From Microbacteriaceae bacterium PS02068 (GTDB taxonomy: Bacteria; Actinomycetota; Actinomycetes; Actinomycetales; Microbacteriaceae), in contig JASCPF010000022.1 in NCBI GenBank assembly GCA_029959325.1, positions 1 through 44,416 of the forward strand: DNA of 44,416 bases, given 5' to 3'. The notes beneath the pieces were generated by a model. The model searched no databases and had not been told where the DNA came from. It saw nothing but the letters and a program-made list of their open reading frames with translations. The position numbers and the translations under genes were made by a program. Shown here one piece after another: positions 30,433 to 39,218 of the stretch (its first letter is position 1; every line of letters starts with the position of its first letter).

Positions 30433-31098
30433 GTGGAGCGGTCGATCGAGACCCAGGTCAGCCAGGCAGTGGATGCCTGGCTGCGCTGGTTGCCGCGCTG
30501 GGAACCTGCCACCCACCGAGGACGTGTCGCTCCGTGCCGCCGATGCTTCGGATCACCCGTGCTGTCGGCCGCGGGCCTCGGCGCCGACGTGCCGCACGGC
30601 GTGCAGCACGGACTCTCGACGCGCGTGAAGACGATCGTCGATCACGCGGTCGCCGAGTACACGTCACGGAACCTGCCCATGCTGCAGGCCGAGCTCGACC
30701 AGCAGGCGGCGCGCAATCGTGCCCGCAGCTACCGCCCCGCTGAGGGCCTCGACCCCGAATTCGAGGGGCTTCCGCTCGATCCCGACCCTGTGCCGGGTGC
30801 ACCGTTCCTGTTCACGATCGGCGGGCTCGCCGCCGAGGTCGACGCCGACATGCCCGATCTGCCGCCGCTCAGCGACGAGGCGAAGGCGGCGCTGCGCCAA
30901 GAGGTCGGCCTCGCCGACGACTACGCCAACATGGTCGGGCGCGAGGTGTGCACCGTGCTGCTGCACCATCGCCTGCGCATCCAGGCCGCCGTCGGCGAGT
31001 ACGTCGAACCGCAGATCGCGGCGATGCTCGATGACCTCGCACGTTCGCTGGATGCGCCGTTCGATCCGAACGGTGACGCGGGATTCTCAGAACATTAG
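30433..31098 (+). CDS. Uncharacterised protein leading the kinase cluster
   Basis: This 221-residue protein starts at a GTG (product MERSIETQVSQAVDAWLRWL). It is soluble-looking and alpha-helical in prediction by eye, with no signal peptide or membrane segment. An N-terminal CxxC (PCRRCFGS, near residues 35-38) could bind metal with other ligands. A Pro/Asp-rich stretch (~100-140) separates two helical parts. It lies 79 nt upstream of the kinase in the same direction. The gap contains AT-rich sequence that could hold a separate promoter, so joint transcription is uncertain. I do not recognise the family. Its constant neighbourhood with kinase clusters would be worth testing. Confidence 0.75.
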   Translation: MERSIETQVSQAVDAWLRWLPRWEPATHRGRVAPCRRCFGSPVLSAAGLGADVPHGVQHGLSTRVKTIVDHAVAEYTSRNLPMLQAELDQQAARNRARSYRPAEGLDPEFEGLPLDPDPVPGAPFLFTIGGLAAEVDADMPDLPPLSDEAKAALRQEVGLADDYANMVGREVCTVLLHHRLRIQAAVGEYVEPQIAAMLDDLARSLDAPFDPNGDAGFSEH

Positions 31099-31116
31099 AG
31101 GTTTCTCACATTCGGA

Positions 31117-31122
31117 TATTGT
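31117..31122 (+). promoter_or_regulatory. Possible -10 element ahead of the kinase gene
   Basis: TATTGT lies in the most AT-rich stretch of this region (31083-31130), 56 nt before the kinase ATG. A poor -35 (TTAGAG at 31095-31100, 16-nt spacing) overlaps the previous stop. TTCTCA occurs twice nearby (31084 and 31103), which might mark a regulator site. Confidence 0.3.
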
Positions 31123-31177
31123 TAGCATTGCCAGAGTCTTCGATGAGCCCTGGAGACGATCCGAGCGAAGGGGTGTC

Positions 31178-32305
31178 ATGACGCGCAGACTGCCGTCCGC
31201 GCCGCCGCTCCTGCCCGGCCTCGACTACGTGCGCCCGCTGGGCTCCGGCGGGTTCGCCGACGTCTTCCTCTATCAGCAGGACATGCCGCGCCGCCAAGTC
31301 GCGGTGAAGGTGCTTCCCGCGAACGAGCGCGATCCGGACCTGCTGCGCATGTTCAACGCCGAGGCCGACGTCCTCGCGCACCTTTCGGCGCACCCCGCGA
31401 TCGTGACCGTGTACCAGGCCGGCATCTCGGCCGACGGCCGGCCCTACATCGTCATGGAGTACTGCCCGGGCTCGCTCGCACAGCGCTACCGGATCGAGCG
31501 GATGCCGATCGCCGAGGTCATGGCCATCGCCGTGCGCCTCGCGGGAGCCCTCGAATCGGCGCACCGCGCCGGGCTCATCCATCGCGACATCAAGCCGAGC
31601 AACATCCTCATCACGACGTTCGGTTCGGCGGTGCTCGCCGACTTCGGCATCTCGTCGACGCTCGCGCGATCGGCGGATGCCGAAGTGCTCGCGATGTCGA
31701 TTCCGTGGAGCGCGCCCGAGGTCATCGCAGAGCTGACCGGCGGCACGGTCGAAAGCGAGATCTGGAGCCTCGGGGCGACGGTGTACTCACTGCTCGCGGG
31801 CCACAGTCCGTTCGAGCGCCGCGAGAAGGGGCAGAACACGCGCGAGCTGATGCGCCGGCGCATCGCCCGGGCGACGTTCGTGCCGATCCCGCGGCCCGAC
31901 GTCCCCGACGCGCTGCAGCAGGTGCTCGCGACCGCGATGGCGCGCGACGCCGACCGTCGCTACCGCAGTGCCGCCGAGTTCGGCGAAGCCGTGCGCGCCG
32001 TCCAGCTCAGCGAGGGGCTGGCGCCGACACCTCTCGAGGTCCCCGCCGCGGAGTGGACGCCTGCCTCGGCCGGCGTCGACTTCGCCGATGCGAGCGCCCG
32101 CGGGCCCGTCCGCAGTCACCTCGAGTACGAGGGCCGGCGCAATCCCGCGCCGCTCGAACCGACGGCACGTCGCTACGACGAAGACACGAGCGTCACGACG
32201 CCTCCGCCGCCGCGCCGCCTCGTCTGGCCGTGGGTCGTCGGTGGCTCCGTGGCCCTCGCCGGTCTTGTGGCGGGCGGCGTCGCGCTCTGGATGGGGCTGC
32301 ACTGA
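31178..32305 (+). CDS. Serine/threonine protein kinase with C-terminal membrane anchor
   Basis: This 375-residue protein is an active-looking Hanks-type kinase. Its landmarks are the glycine loop GSGGFADV, the ATP-binding lysine K44 (VAVKVL), the catalytic loop HRDIKPSN with D137, the magnesium-binding DFGIS with D155, the activation-segment end SAPEVIAE and IWSLGATVYSLLAGHSPF. The open frame runs back to 30719; the ATG at 31178 with AAGGGG just upstream gives a normal N-terminus. After a ~70-residue linker a single helix (WPWVVGGSVALAGLVAGGVALW) reaches the last residues, so there is no outer sensor domain such as PASTA. The next gene, a giant ectodomain protein, overlaps its stop by one base and may act as the sensor. 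It resembles Pkb2-type kinases of bifidobacterial PFNA clusters. Confidence 0.93.
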   Translation: MTRRLPSAPPLLPGLDYVRPLGSGGFADVFLYQQDMPRRQVAVKVLPANERDPDLLRMFNAEADVLAHLSAHPAIVTVYQAGISADGRPYIVMEYCPGSLAQRYRIERMPIAEVMAIAVRLAGALESAHRAGLIHRDIKPSNILITTFGSAVLADFGISSTLARSADAEVLAMSIPWSAPEVIAELTGGTVESEIWSLGATVYSLLAGHSPFERREKGQNTRELMRRRIARATFVPIPRPDVPDALQQVLATAMARDADRRYRSAAEFGEAVRAVQLSEGLAPTPLEVPAAEWTPASAGVDFADASARGPVRSHLEYEGRRNPAPLEPTARRYDEDTSVTTPPPPRRLVWPWVVGGSVALAGLVAGGVALWMGLH

Positions 32306-35300
32306 TGGCCGCCACTCGGCCCTCCCGCGGGACGGTGGTCGGATTCGTCGCGGCGGGTGTCGCGGCGGCGCTCATCGCGGGCATCAGCATCGCGTGGCCG
32401 GGGCTGGATGCCCAGCGCACCCCTCCGCGCGACACGACGGCGTGGGTGCTGCAGGCCGACGGGCTGCGCTACGCGCGGGTCAACACCGCCATCGACGAAC
32501 TCGACACCGTGCGTTCGGTCAGCAATCCGAGCCGGATCGCGTCGACCGGCGACGGCGCGTACATGTTCACCGACAGCGACGCGAAGGTGATCCGCATCGA
32601 CGATGCGGTGCCGGTCGACCTCGACGCCGAGGGGCTGCGCACCGCGACGGCCGCCCCTCCCGGCACGGAGGAGGTCGCGACCGCGGGGGATTTCGTCGCC
32701 TACCGCACCGACAACGGCGAGATCTTCGCCGGGCGGCTCTCGGCGGGTGCGGCCACGCAGATCGATCCGACCGGGGCCGATCGCGATCCGAGCGCCGAGA
32801 ACGCGGGCCCCGCGTACACCTCCGACGCGATCGCCGTCGATTCGTCGGGTCGGCTGTTCACCTACTCTGCGGCGGCGGGCACCGTCATCCGCGTCGACAT
32901 CGACACCACCGCCGTGCAGCGCACCGACACCGTGAGCGCCGACGCCGCATCTCCCGCGCTGACGTCCGCCGGGGGCGCCTGGGTCTTGGTCGACACCGGG
33001 TCGGGGACGTACTGGACGTCCACGCGCAGCGGGGCATCCGCCGACACCTCGGGCACGATCGCGCTCTCGCGGCCTGATCCCTCGGGTGACGCGGTGTACA
33101 TCGCCGACGAGAGCGGACTGGTGCGCGTCCCGGTGGCCGACGCTGCGGCCGAGCGGGTGTTCGGCGACCGCACGACGGCGCGCGGCACACCGGCGCGCCC
33201 CGCCGTGCGATCGGGCGTCGTCTACGCCGCGTGGCTGCCCGAGGGAGCAGGCCCCGGCACCCTCTGGGATTCGGAGAACGGCGACGTCCAGCTCGACTAT
33301 GCGAACGGTTCGCTGCCGGCCCAGCGCCGCCCCGTCTTCGTCGACGCCGGCGACGGTCTCGTGCTGAACGACGCGCGATCGGGCTGGGTGTGGACGGCTC
33401 CGGGCGGCGCGCTGATCCCGTCGAGCCAGGACTGGGATCTCGACGACCAGGTGCAGACCGCGCCGCAGACCAACGAGCAAGAGCCGCCCCCGGTCATCGA
33501 TCCCCGCCCGCCCGTGGCCGTCGATGACGCGTTCGGCGTGCGCGCCGGCGCCCTCGTGAGCCTGCCCGTCCTGCTGAACGACCACGACCCGAACGAAGAC
33601 GTGCTCTCGGTCGACCCGGCGTCGGTCCAGGGCCTCGACCCCGCCTTCGGCACGCTCACCGTCACCGACGATCGGCAGCGCCTCGCGGTGCGCGTCGCGC
33701 CGGGTGCGACGGGCACCGCGAGCTTCACCTATGCCGTCACCGACGGGACGACCGCGGACGGTCTGATGTCCGCGCCGGCGACCGTCGTGCTGCGGGTCGC
33801 CGCCGACGACGAGAACTCCGCCCCGGTGTGGTGCGGCGTCGAGGGATGCCAGCAGGACTGGCCGAGCCCCGAGGTCGAGCCCGGCGGCACGGTGAGCCTG
33901 CCCGTGCTGGGGGACTGGGTCGATCCGGAGGGCGATCCGATCATCCTGCTGTCGGCGACGGATGACTCGGGGCTCGGCCAGGTCGCGGCCACTCCCGAAG
34001 GCACGGTCGTCTACCAGCACGCCGACACCGGTCAGACGGGCGATCAGACCGCCTCGCTCACGCTGACGGTGGCCGATGCGCGCGGCGCAGCCACGACGAA
34101 GGGTCTCGCCGTGCGGGTGCGGGGCGATGCGGGGCCCCAGGTGCAGTCGTTCGCCGTCGTCGACACCGCGGGCTCGCGGCTCACCGTCGATGTCGCCCCC
34201 CATGTGACCGGCACCGCGGGGCAGGTGACGTTGACGTCGGCGCGCGTGCTCGACGATGCCGCGGCGACCGCGACCTTGGTCGGCGGGTCGACGCAGTTCG
34301 ATTTCGCCGCGAGCACACCGGGCAGCTATCGCGTCGCCGTGACCGTCTCATCGGCGGGGCACGAGGCGACCGGTACGGCGCGGATCACGCTCCTGCCGCC
34401 CGATTCTCCGGCCGGACTCGCCACGGCGCCCGTCGTGGCGTTCGTGCGCCCGCAGGCTGACGCGACCGTCGACGTGCTCGCCGCCGTCTCGAACCCCACG
34501 GGGCGTGTCCTGCTCGTCAGCGACGTCGTCGTGAGCGCCGCGCCGGGGTCGTCGCTGATCGCAGACGCCGTGGGCCAGAGCCAGCTGCGCGTCTCGGGGT
34601 CGACCGCCGACGAGGCATCCGGGCTGCTCGGCACGGTGTCGTACCGGGTCAGTGACGGTACCGCCGACGAGGGCGCCTCGGTGCTCGGCCAGGCGACGGT
34701 GTACCTCCTGCCCCCCGCCCCCGATGCGCCCCCGATCACTGTCGACGACAGCGTCGTGGTGCGCGCCGGCGCACAGATCGACATCCCCGTGCTGGCGAAC
34801 GATGTCGCCGCGGCCGGCGGCCGCCCCCGGTTGGATCCCGAATCGATCACCTCGTCGACCCCCGATGCGCTCGCGTTCGCGTCGGGCGACGTCGTGCGCT
34901 ACCTCGCCCCGTCGACCGCAGGCGACTACTCGATCGACTATCGCGCGTTCACGACGGGGTCTCCCGCACAGGGCGACACCGCGATCGTGCATGTGCGGGT
35001 GGTCGACGCCGACACCAACCGTGACCCGCTGCCCGCGCGCCTGTCCGGCCGCGTGGCGAGCGGGCTGGCCACGATCATCCCGTTCGACGGGTTCGGGTCC
35101 GACCCCGACGGCGACGTCGTGCGCCTCGACCGCATCGTGACGCAGCCCGCGCACGGCTCGGCGGCGATCTCGGGGGACGGCGGCTCGATCGTCTACACGA
35201 GCACCGCCGGGACGAGCGGTCAGGACTCGTTCACCTATCGCGTGGTCGACGCATTCGGTGCGACCGGCGAGGGAACGGTGCGCATCGGCATCCTCAGCGG

Positions 35301-38244
35301 CGAGAGCAATCCGAGCCCGATCACGTACACCGACTATGTCCACGTGCAGGCCGGCGCCGACAGCGTCCTCCGGGTGCACCCGCTGGCGAACGATCTCGAC
35401 CCCATGCAGGGCACGCTGAAGCTCGTCGCCGTGCGGCCCGACGTCCCCGAGACGGCTCTCGACGGCAGTGCGAGCGAGGAGTACGCGCGGCTGGAGGGCC
35501 GCATAGACAGCGTCACCGACGACACGGTCACGATCTCGGCGGGCACGGATCCGGGCACGATGACCTTCCTCTACGACGTCGAGTCCTCGTCGGGCAACAC
35601 GGCGCGCGGCCGCGTGGTCGTCAAGGTCGTCGCACAGCGCGTCCCGGACTTCCCCATCGTCGCGGACACCGTTCTCACTGCCGCCGATCGCGACGACCTC
35701 GAGACGGGCGTCAACGTGCTGTCGGGCAAGGTGCTGTGGTCGGGCGGCGACACCGCCGACCTCGTCGTCGGCCTCTGGGGCGACCCCGAAGGCGTGAGCG
35801 TCTCGGGGGCGAGGATCAGCGCGCGCGAGACCGACGCGGCGCGCATCATTCCGTTCTCCGTCACCGGCCAGACAGCCTCGGGCCCCGTGACGACCTACGC
35901 GTTCCTCCGCGTTCCCGCCGCGTCCGACGCGGCCCTGTCGCTGCGCGCCGGAACCTCTCCGATCACGGTCTCCGAGGGTGACCGAGCCGATGCCGACGTG
36001 GCGAGCATGGTCGCGATACCGCGCGGCCGCTCGCTCGAGATCGACAAGGCGAACGTGCGCGCGTCCGGCGCGCGCGCCGCCGCGACCTGCGCAGGGGCCG
36101 CGGGCACCGACGTCCGCTACACCGCAGGCGAGGGCGCTCCGTGGACGGACGCGTGCCTCGTGCCGGTCCGCCTCGACGGATCGTCCTCGTGGACCGTGCT
36201 CTCGATTCCGGTGATCGTGACGCCGATCGACCCTCAGCCCTCGCTCGCGCCGGCCGCCCTCGAAGTGGCCCCCGGCGAGACCCACGTCTACGACCTGTCA
36301 TCGATGACGACGTGGCAGGGCCGGCCCGAGCCCATCCAGTACCGGGTCGTCGACACCGCGACGGCGTTCGCCGTCACGCTCGAGGGGTCGCAGCTCACGG
36401 TCCGCGCGAACGACGACGCGACCCCCGGCACCGTCGACGGCGTGCTCGTCGAGGTGACGAGCCATCCGGGGGTGACGCCGGCACGCATCACGCTCCGCGT
36501 CGGCGCTGCCCCGTCGACCCTTCCCCAGGGCGGCCAGGTCTCGCAGCAGTGCACGCAGGCATCCGGCTCGTCGTGCACCATCGACGTCATCGGCGCACCG
36601 GGCGAGGTCAATCCGCTGCCGACCACCGCCCTGCAGCTCGTGTCGGTGGCGCCGTCGAGCGTGTGCGCCGGGGTCTCCTTCGCCGTCGCCTCTCCCTCTC
36701 GCGTCGTCGCCACCTGGGCAGACGACACCCCGGGCGCCACCTGCACGGCGAGTTTCGTGGTGCGCGACGCGCAGGGCCGGCAGAGCGCAGCGGGGCGCAG
36801 CGGCACGATCGTGCTCGATCTGCACGGGTTCCCGCGGGCGCCGGCCGCGGTCGTGCAGTCGGCGTATGCGGACGGATCGCTGACCCTGCGCGTCGACCCC
36901 GGCCCGGCGCAGACGTCGTATCCGGCGCTGACGGGCTTCGAGGTGCGCCAGGGCGGGGCACCGGTCGCCACGTGCACGCCCCTGGGGGTGTGCGCGCCCA
37001 TCGCTGCGCCCAACGGCGACAAGCGCGAGTACGAGGTCTTCGCGGTGAACAGCGTCGGCCCCTCGCGGACCTCCGTGCGCACGACGGCCTGGGCGTACGA
37101 CGCGCCGAAGCCGCCGGCCAGCGCCGTTGCCACGCCCGCCGTCGCGGGTGCGGACGGCGGCGTGGCATCCCTCGTGTTCGCGGGTGTGGATGCCGCGGAC
37201 ACGGGCGCCCTGCAGATCTCGAGTGCCGTCGGCGAGACGATCACCGTCGCGGTGCCCGCGGGCGCGACGACGGTGACGGTGCCGACGTTCCGCGTCGGGT
37301 CGAACACGGGCGCTCCCGTCGTGGCGACGCCCATCTCGCGCTTCGACATCCCGCCCGGGCTCAGTGGGCCGGGCGTCGGCTCGCTGACCTTCTCGGCGCA
37401 CGGCATCGGCGCCCCCACGAACCCGGCGCTCGCGTTGACCGCCGTCAACACGGGTGGCGGTCGGGTCGACATCACCGCGGTCGGCACGGCAGGGCCCGGG
37501 GGCGACGGGTCGACGATCCGCTACGGGATCGTGCTGCAGGGTCAGCCGTGCCGCGCGACGGAGGGCGGCGACACCGTGGTCTTCCGCGGCCTGCCGGACG
37601 GGCAGGTCTACACCTTCGTGCTCTGCGTCGAATCGTGGTCGGCCGGCACGCTGTTCGGCAGCGCGAGTACGAGCGCCGATGTGCGCGCCGTGCAGAGCGG
37701 CGCGGCGCCGACCGGGTACACCTTCGTCGTCGGCCCCACCGCGCACGTCTCGGACGGCCGGGCGACGTGGACGATCGATCAGACGCCGACCTCGCGCGAG
37801 ACTCCTCCCAACCAGAACGTCGCCGTCTTCTCCGGTCTGCCGAGCTCGATCTTCGACAGCGATCCGAGGGTGCAGGTGCGCTACGAGCACACCGCGGGCT
37901 GGTGGCAGTCGGCCTGGGCCACGGTGACGCCCGCGCGCGGCAGTGCGCCTTACCAGGTGCAGGCGACCTGGGCCCTGGGCACCTGTGCGGGCGGCGCGCG
38001 CCTGGATGCCACGGGCAACTCCACGGGCGGCCTCGCGCAGATCACGTTCGATCCCGCCTACTACGACGCGAACGGCGCTCTGCTGCCGCTGAACTCCGAC
38101 CCGTGGATCGTCCCGGATGAGGCGGTTCGAGTCGAAGCCCAGGTCAGTGTTGACTGGGCGGGCCGGGGATGGAACCTCGATCCGGCGACGGGCAGCATCG
38201 CCGCCCTCTGTACACCTCTTCCGGCACCTCCGGTCACTCCCTAG
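32305..38244 (+). CDS. Giant membrane-anchored surface protein with Ig/cadherin-like and fibronectin-like modules
   Basis: The ATG at 32305 overlaps the kinase stop (TGATG), giving 1979 residues; the open frame upstream of it is a shadow of the kinase gene. An N-terminal helix (VVGFVAAGVAAALIAGISIAW) anchors the protein with the rest outside. Residues ~45-390 look like a beta-propeller (repeated short blades with GDAVYIADESG-like strands). From ~405 a series of Ig/cadherin-like modules follows; starts are seen near 405, 505, 810, 912 and 1007, marked by VDD..VRAGA, VLANDVA and DPDGD motifs. A fibronectin type III-like module begins near 1511, and Cys pairs in the C-terminal third suggest disulfides. 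The protein corresponds to the fn3 partner of PFNA-type kinase clusters and may act as adhesin, sensor or cell-wall scaffold. Confidence 0.88.
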   Translation: MAATRPSRGTVVGFVAAGVAAALIAGISIAWPGLDAQRTPPRDTTAWVLQADGLRYARVNTAIDELDTVRSVSNPSRIASTGDGAYMFTDSDAKVIRIDDAVPVDLDAEGLRTATAAPPGTEEVATAGDFVAYRTDNGEIFAGRLSAGAATQIDPTGADRDPSAENAGPAYTSDAIAVDSSGRLFTYSAAAGTVIRVDIDTTAVQRTDTVSADAASPALTSAGGAWVLVDTGSGTYWTSTRSGASADTSGTIALSRPDPSGDAVYIADESGLVRVPVADAAAERVFGDRTTARGTPARPAVRSGVVYAAWLPEGAGPGTLWDSENGDVQLDYANGSLPAQRRPVFVDAGDGLVLNDARSGWVWTAPGGALIPSSQDWDLDDQVQTAPQTNEQEPPPVIDPRPPVAVDDAFGVRAGALVSLPVLLNDHDPNEDVLSVDPASVQGLDPAFGTLTVTDDRQRLAVRVAPGATGTASFTYAVTDGTTADGLMSAPATVVLRVAADDENSAPVWCGVEGCQQDWPSPEVEPGGTVSLPVLGDWVDPEGDPIILLSATDDSGLGQVAATPEGTVVYQHADTGQTGDQTASLTLTVADARGAATTKGLAVRVRGDAGPQVQSFAVVDTAGSRLTVDVAPHVTGTAGQVTLTSARVLDDAAATATLVGGSTQFDFAASTPGSYRVAVTVSSAGHEATGTARITLLPPDSPAGLATAPVVAFVRPQADATVDVLAAVSNPTGRVLLVSDVVVSAAPGSSLIADAVGQSQLRVSGSTADEASGLLGTVSYRVSDGTADEGASVLGQATVYLLPPAPDAPPITVDDSVVVRAGAQIDIPVLANDVAAAGGRPRLDPESITSSTPDALAFASGDVVRYLAPSTAGDYSIDYRAFTTGSPAQGDTAIVHVRVVDADTNRDPLPARLSGRVASGLATIIPFDGFGSDPDGDVVRLDRIVTQPAHGSAAISGDGGSIVYTSTAGTSGQDSFTYRVVDAFGATGEGTVRIGILSGESNPSPITYTDYVHVQAGADSVLRVHPLANDLDPMQGTLKLVAVRPDVPETALDGSASEEYARLEGRIDSVTDDTVTISAGTDPGTMTFLYDVESSSGNTARGRVVVKVVAQRVPDFPIVADTVLTAADRDDLETGVNVLSGKVLWSGGDTADLVVGLWGDPEGVSVSGARISARETDAARIIPFSVTGQTASGPVTTYAFLRVPAASDAALSLRAGTSPITVSEGDRADADVASMVAIPRGRSLEIDKANVRASGARAAATCAGAAGTDVRYTAGEGAPWTDACLVPVRLDGSSSWTVLSIPVIVTPIDPQPSLAPAALEVAPGETHVYDLSSMTTWQGRPEPIQYRVVDTATAFAVTLEGSQLTVRANDDATPGTVDGVLVEVTSHPGVTPARITLRVGAAPSTLPQGGQVSQQCTQASGSSCTIDVIGAPGEVNPLPTTALQLVSVAPSSVCAGVSFAVASPSRVVATWADDTPGATCTASFVVRDAQGRQSAAGRSGTIVLDLHGFPRAPAAVVQSAYADGSLTLRVDPGPAQTSYPALTGFEVRQGGAPVATCTPLGVCAPIAAPNGDKREYEVFAVNSVGPSRTSVRTTAWAYDAPKPPASAVATPAVAGADGGVASLVFAGVDAADTGALQISSAVGETITVAVPAGATTVTVPTFRVGSNTGAPVVATPISRFDIPPGLSGPGVGSLTFSAHGIGAPTNPALALTAVNTGGGRVDITAVGTAGPGGDGSTIRYGIVLQGQPCRATEGGDTVVFRGLPDGQVYTFVLCVESWSAGTLFGSASTSADVRAVQSGAAPTGYTFVVGPTAHVSDGRATWTIDQTPTSRETPPNQNVAVFSGLPSSIFDSDPRVQVRYEHTAGWWQSAWATVTPARGSAPYQVQATWALGTCAGGARLDATGNSTGGLAQITFDPAYYDANGALLPLNSDPWIVPDEAVRVEAQVSVDWAGRGWNLDPATGSIAALCTPLPAPPVTP

Positions 38245-38252
38245 GACACGTC

Positions 38253-39218
38253 ATGACGATCACCGCAGAACAGGCGACCTGGTTCGCGCAGACCTTCTCC
38301 CAGCTCGCCGACAACGTCGAACGGGCCGTCCTCGGCAAGCGGCACGTCGTCGAGCTCGTGCTCACTGCGATGCTCAGCGAGGGTCACGTGCTGCTCGAGG
38401 ACGTGCCGGGCACGGGCAAGACCTCGCTGGCACGCGCGGTCGCGCAATCGGTGCAGGGCTCGACGACCCGCATTCAGTTCACGCCCGATCTGCTGCCCGG
38501 AGACATCACGGGCATCACGGTCTACGACCAGAAGACCGGGCAGTTCGAGTTCCATCAGGGTCCGGTGTTCGCCAACATCGTGCTGGCCGATGAGATCAAC
38601 CGCGCGAGCCCGAAGACCCAGGCGGCGCTGCTCGAGGTGATGGAAGAGCGGCACGTCACGATCGACGGTGTCACGCGCGAGGTCGGCAGGCCGTTCCTCG
38701 TGCTGGCGACGCAGAACCCCGTCGAGCAGGCGGGCACCTACCGGCTGCCCGAAGCGCAGCTCGACCGCTTCCTGCTGCGCACGTCGCTCGGCTACCCCGA
38801 CCATGCCGCGACCGTGCGCATCCTCGACCAGGCCGCCGCCCCGATCGACGAGCTCGCCCCGATCATCACGCCGGGGGCGCTGGCCGGCATGGCCGAGCTC
38901 GCCGCCGACGTCTACGTCGACGCGCTCGTGCTCGACTACATCGCCCGCCTGGTCGACGCGACCCGTTCGGCCGACGAGGTGCGACTGGGCGTGAGCATCC
39001 GCGGGGCGCTCGCGCTGACGCGCTCGGCCCGCGCCTCGGCCGCGTCACAGGGGCGCACCTACGCGACCCCCGACGATGTGAAGCGCCTCGCGGTCGCGGT
39101 GCTCGCGCACCGCCTCATCCTGCATCCAGAGGCCGAGTTCGACGGCGTGACTGCCGAGGCCGTCATCGGGCAGGTCCTGCTGGACGTGTCGCCCCCCACC
39201 CGCCGGGAGGGCGTGTGA
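38253..39218 (+). CDS. MoxR-family AAA+ ATPase
   Basis: This is a 321-residue cytoplasmic ATPase. Its motifs are Walker A DVPGTGKTSLAR (K56), Walker B VLADEINRA (D113, E114), the MoxR signature FEFHQGPVFANI, sensor 1 ATQNP and the arginine-rich QLDRFLLR. The start is the ATG at 38253 with AGGAC upstream; the frame is open further back but without family sequence. MoxR ATPases act as chaperones for partner proteins, typically encoded next to a DUF58 or von Willebrand factor A protein, as here. The following DUF58 gene overlaps its stop (GTGA). Confidence 0.95.
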   Translation: MTITAEQATWFAQTFSQLADNVERAVLGKRHVVELVLTAMLSEGHVLLEDVPGTGKTSLARAVAQSVQGSTTRIQFTPDLLPGDITGITVYDQKTGQFEFHQGPVFANIVLADEINRASPKTQAALLEVMEERHVTIDGVTREVGRPFLVLATQNPVEQAGTYRLPEAQLDRFLLRTSLGYPDHAATVRILDQAAAPIDELAPIITPGALAGMAELAADVYVDALVLDYIARLVDATRSADEVRLGVSIRGALALTRSARASAASQGRTYATPDDVKRLAVAVLAHRLILHPEAEFDGVTAEAVIGQVLLDVSPPTRREGV

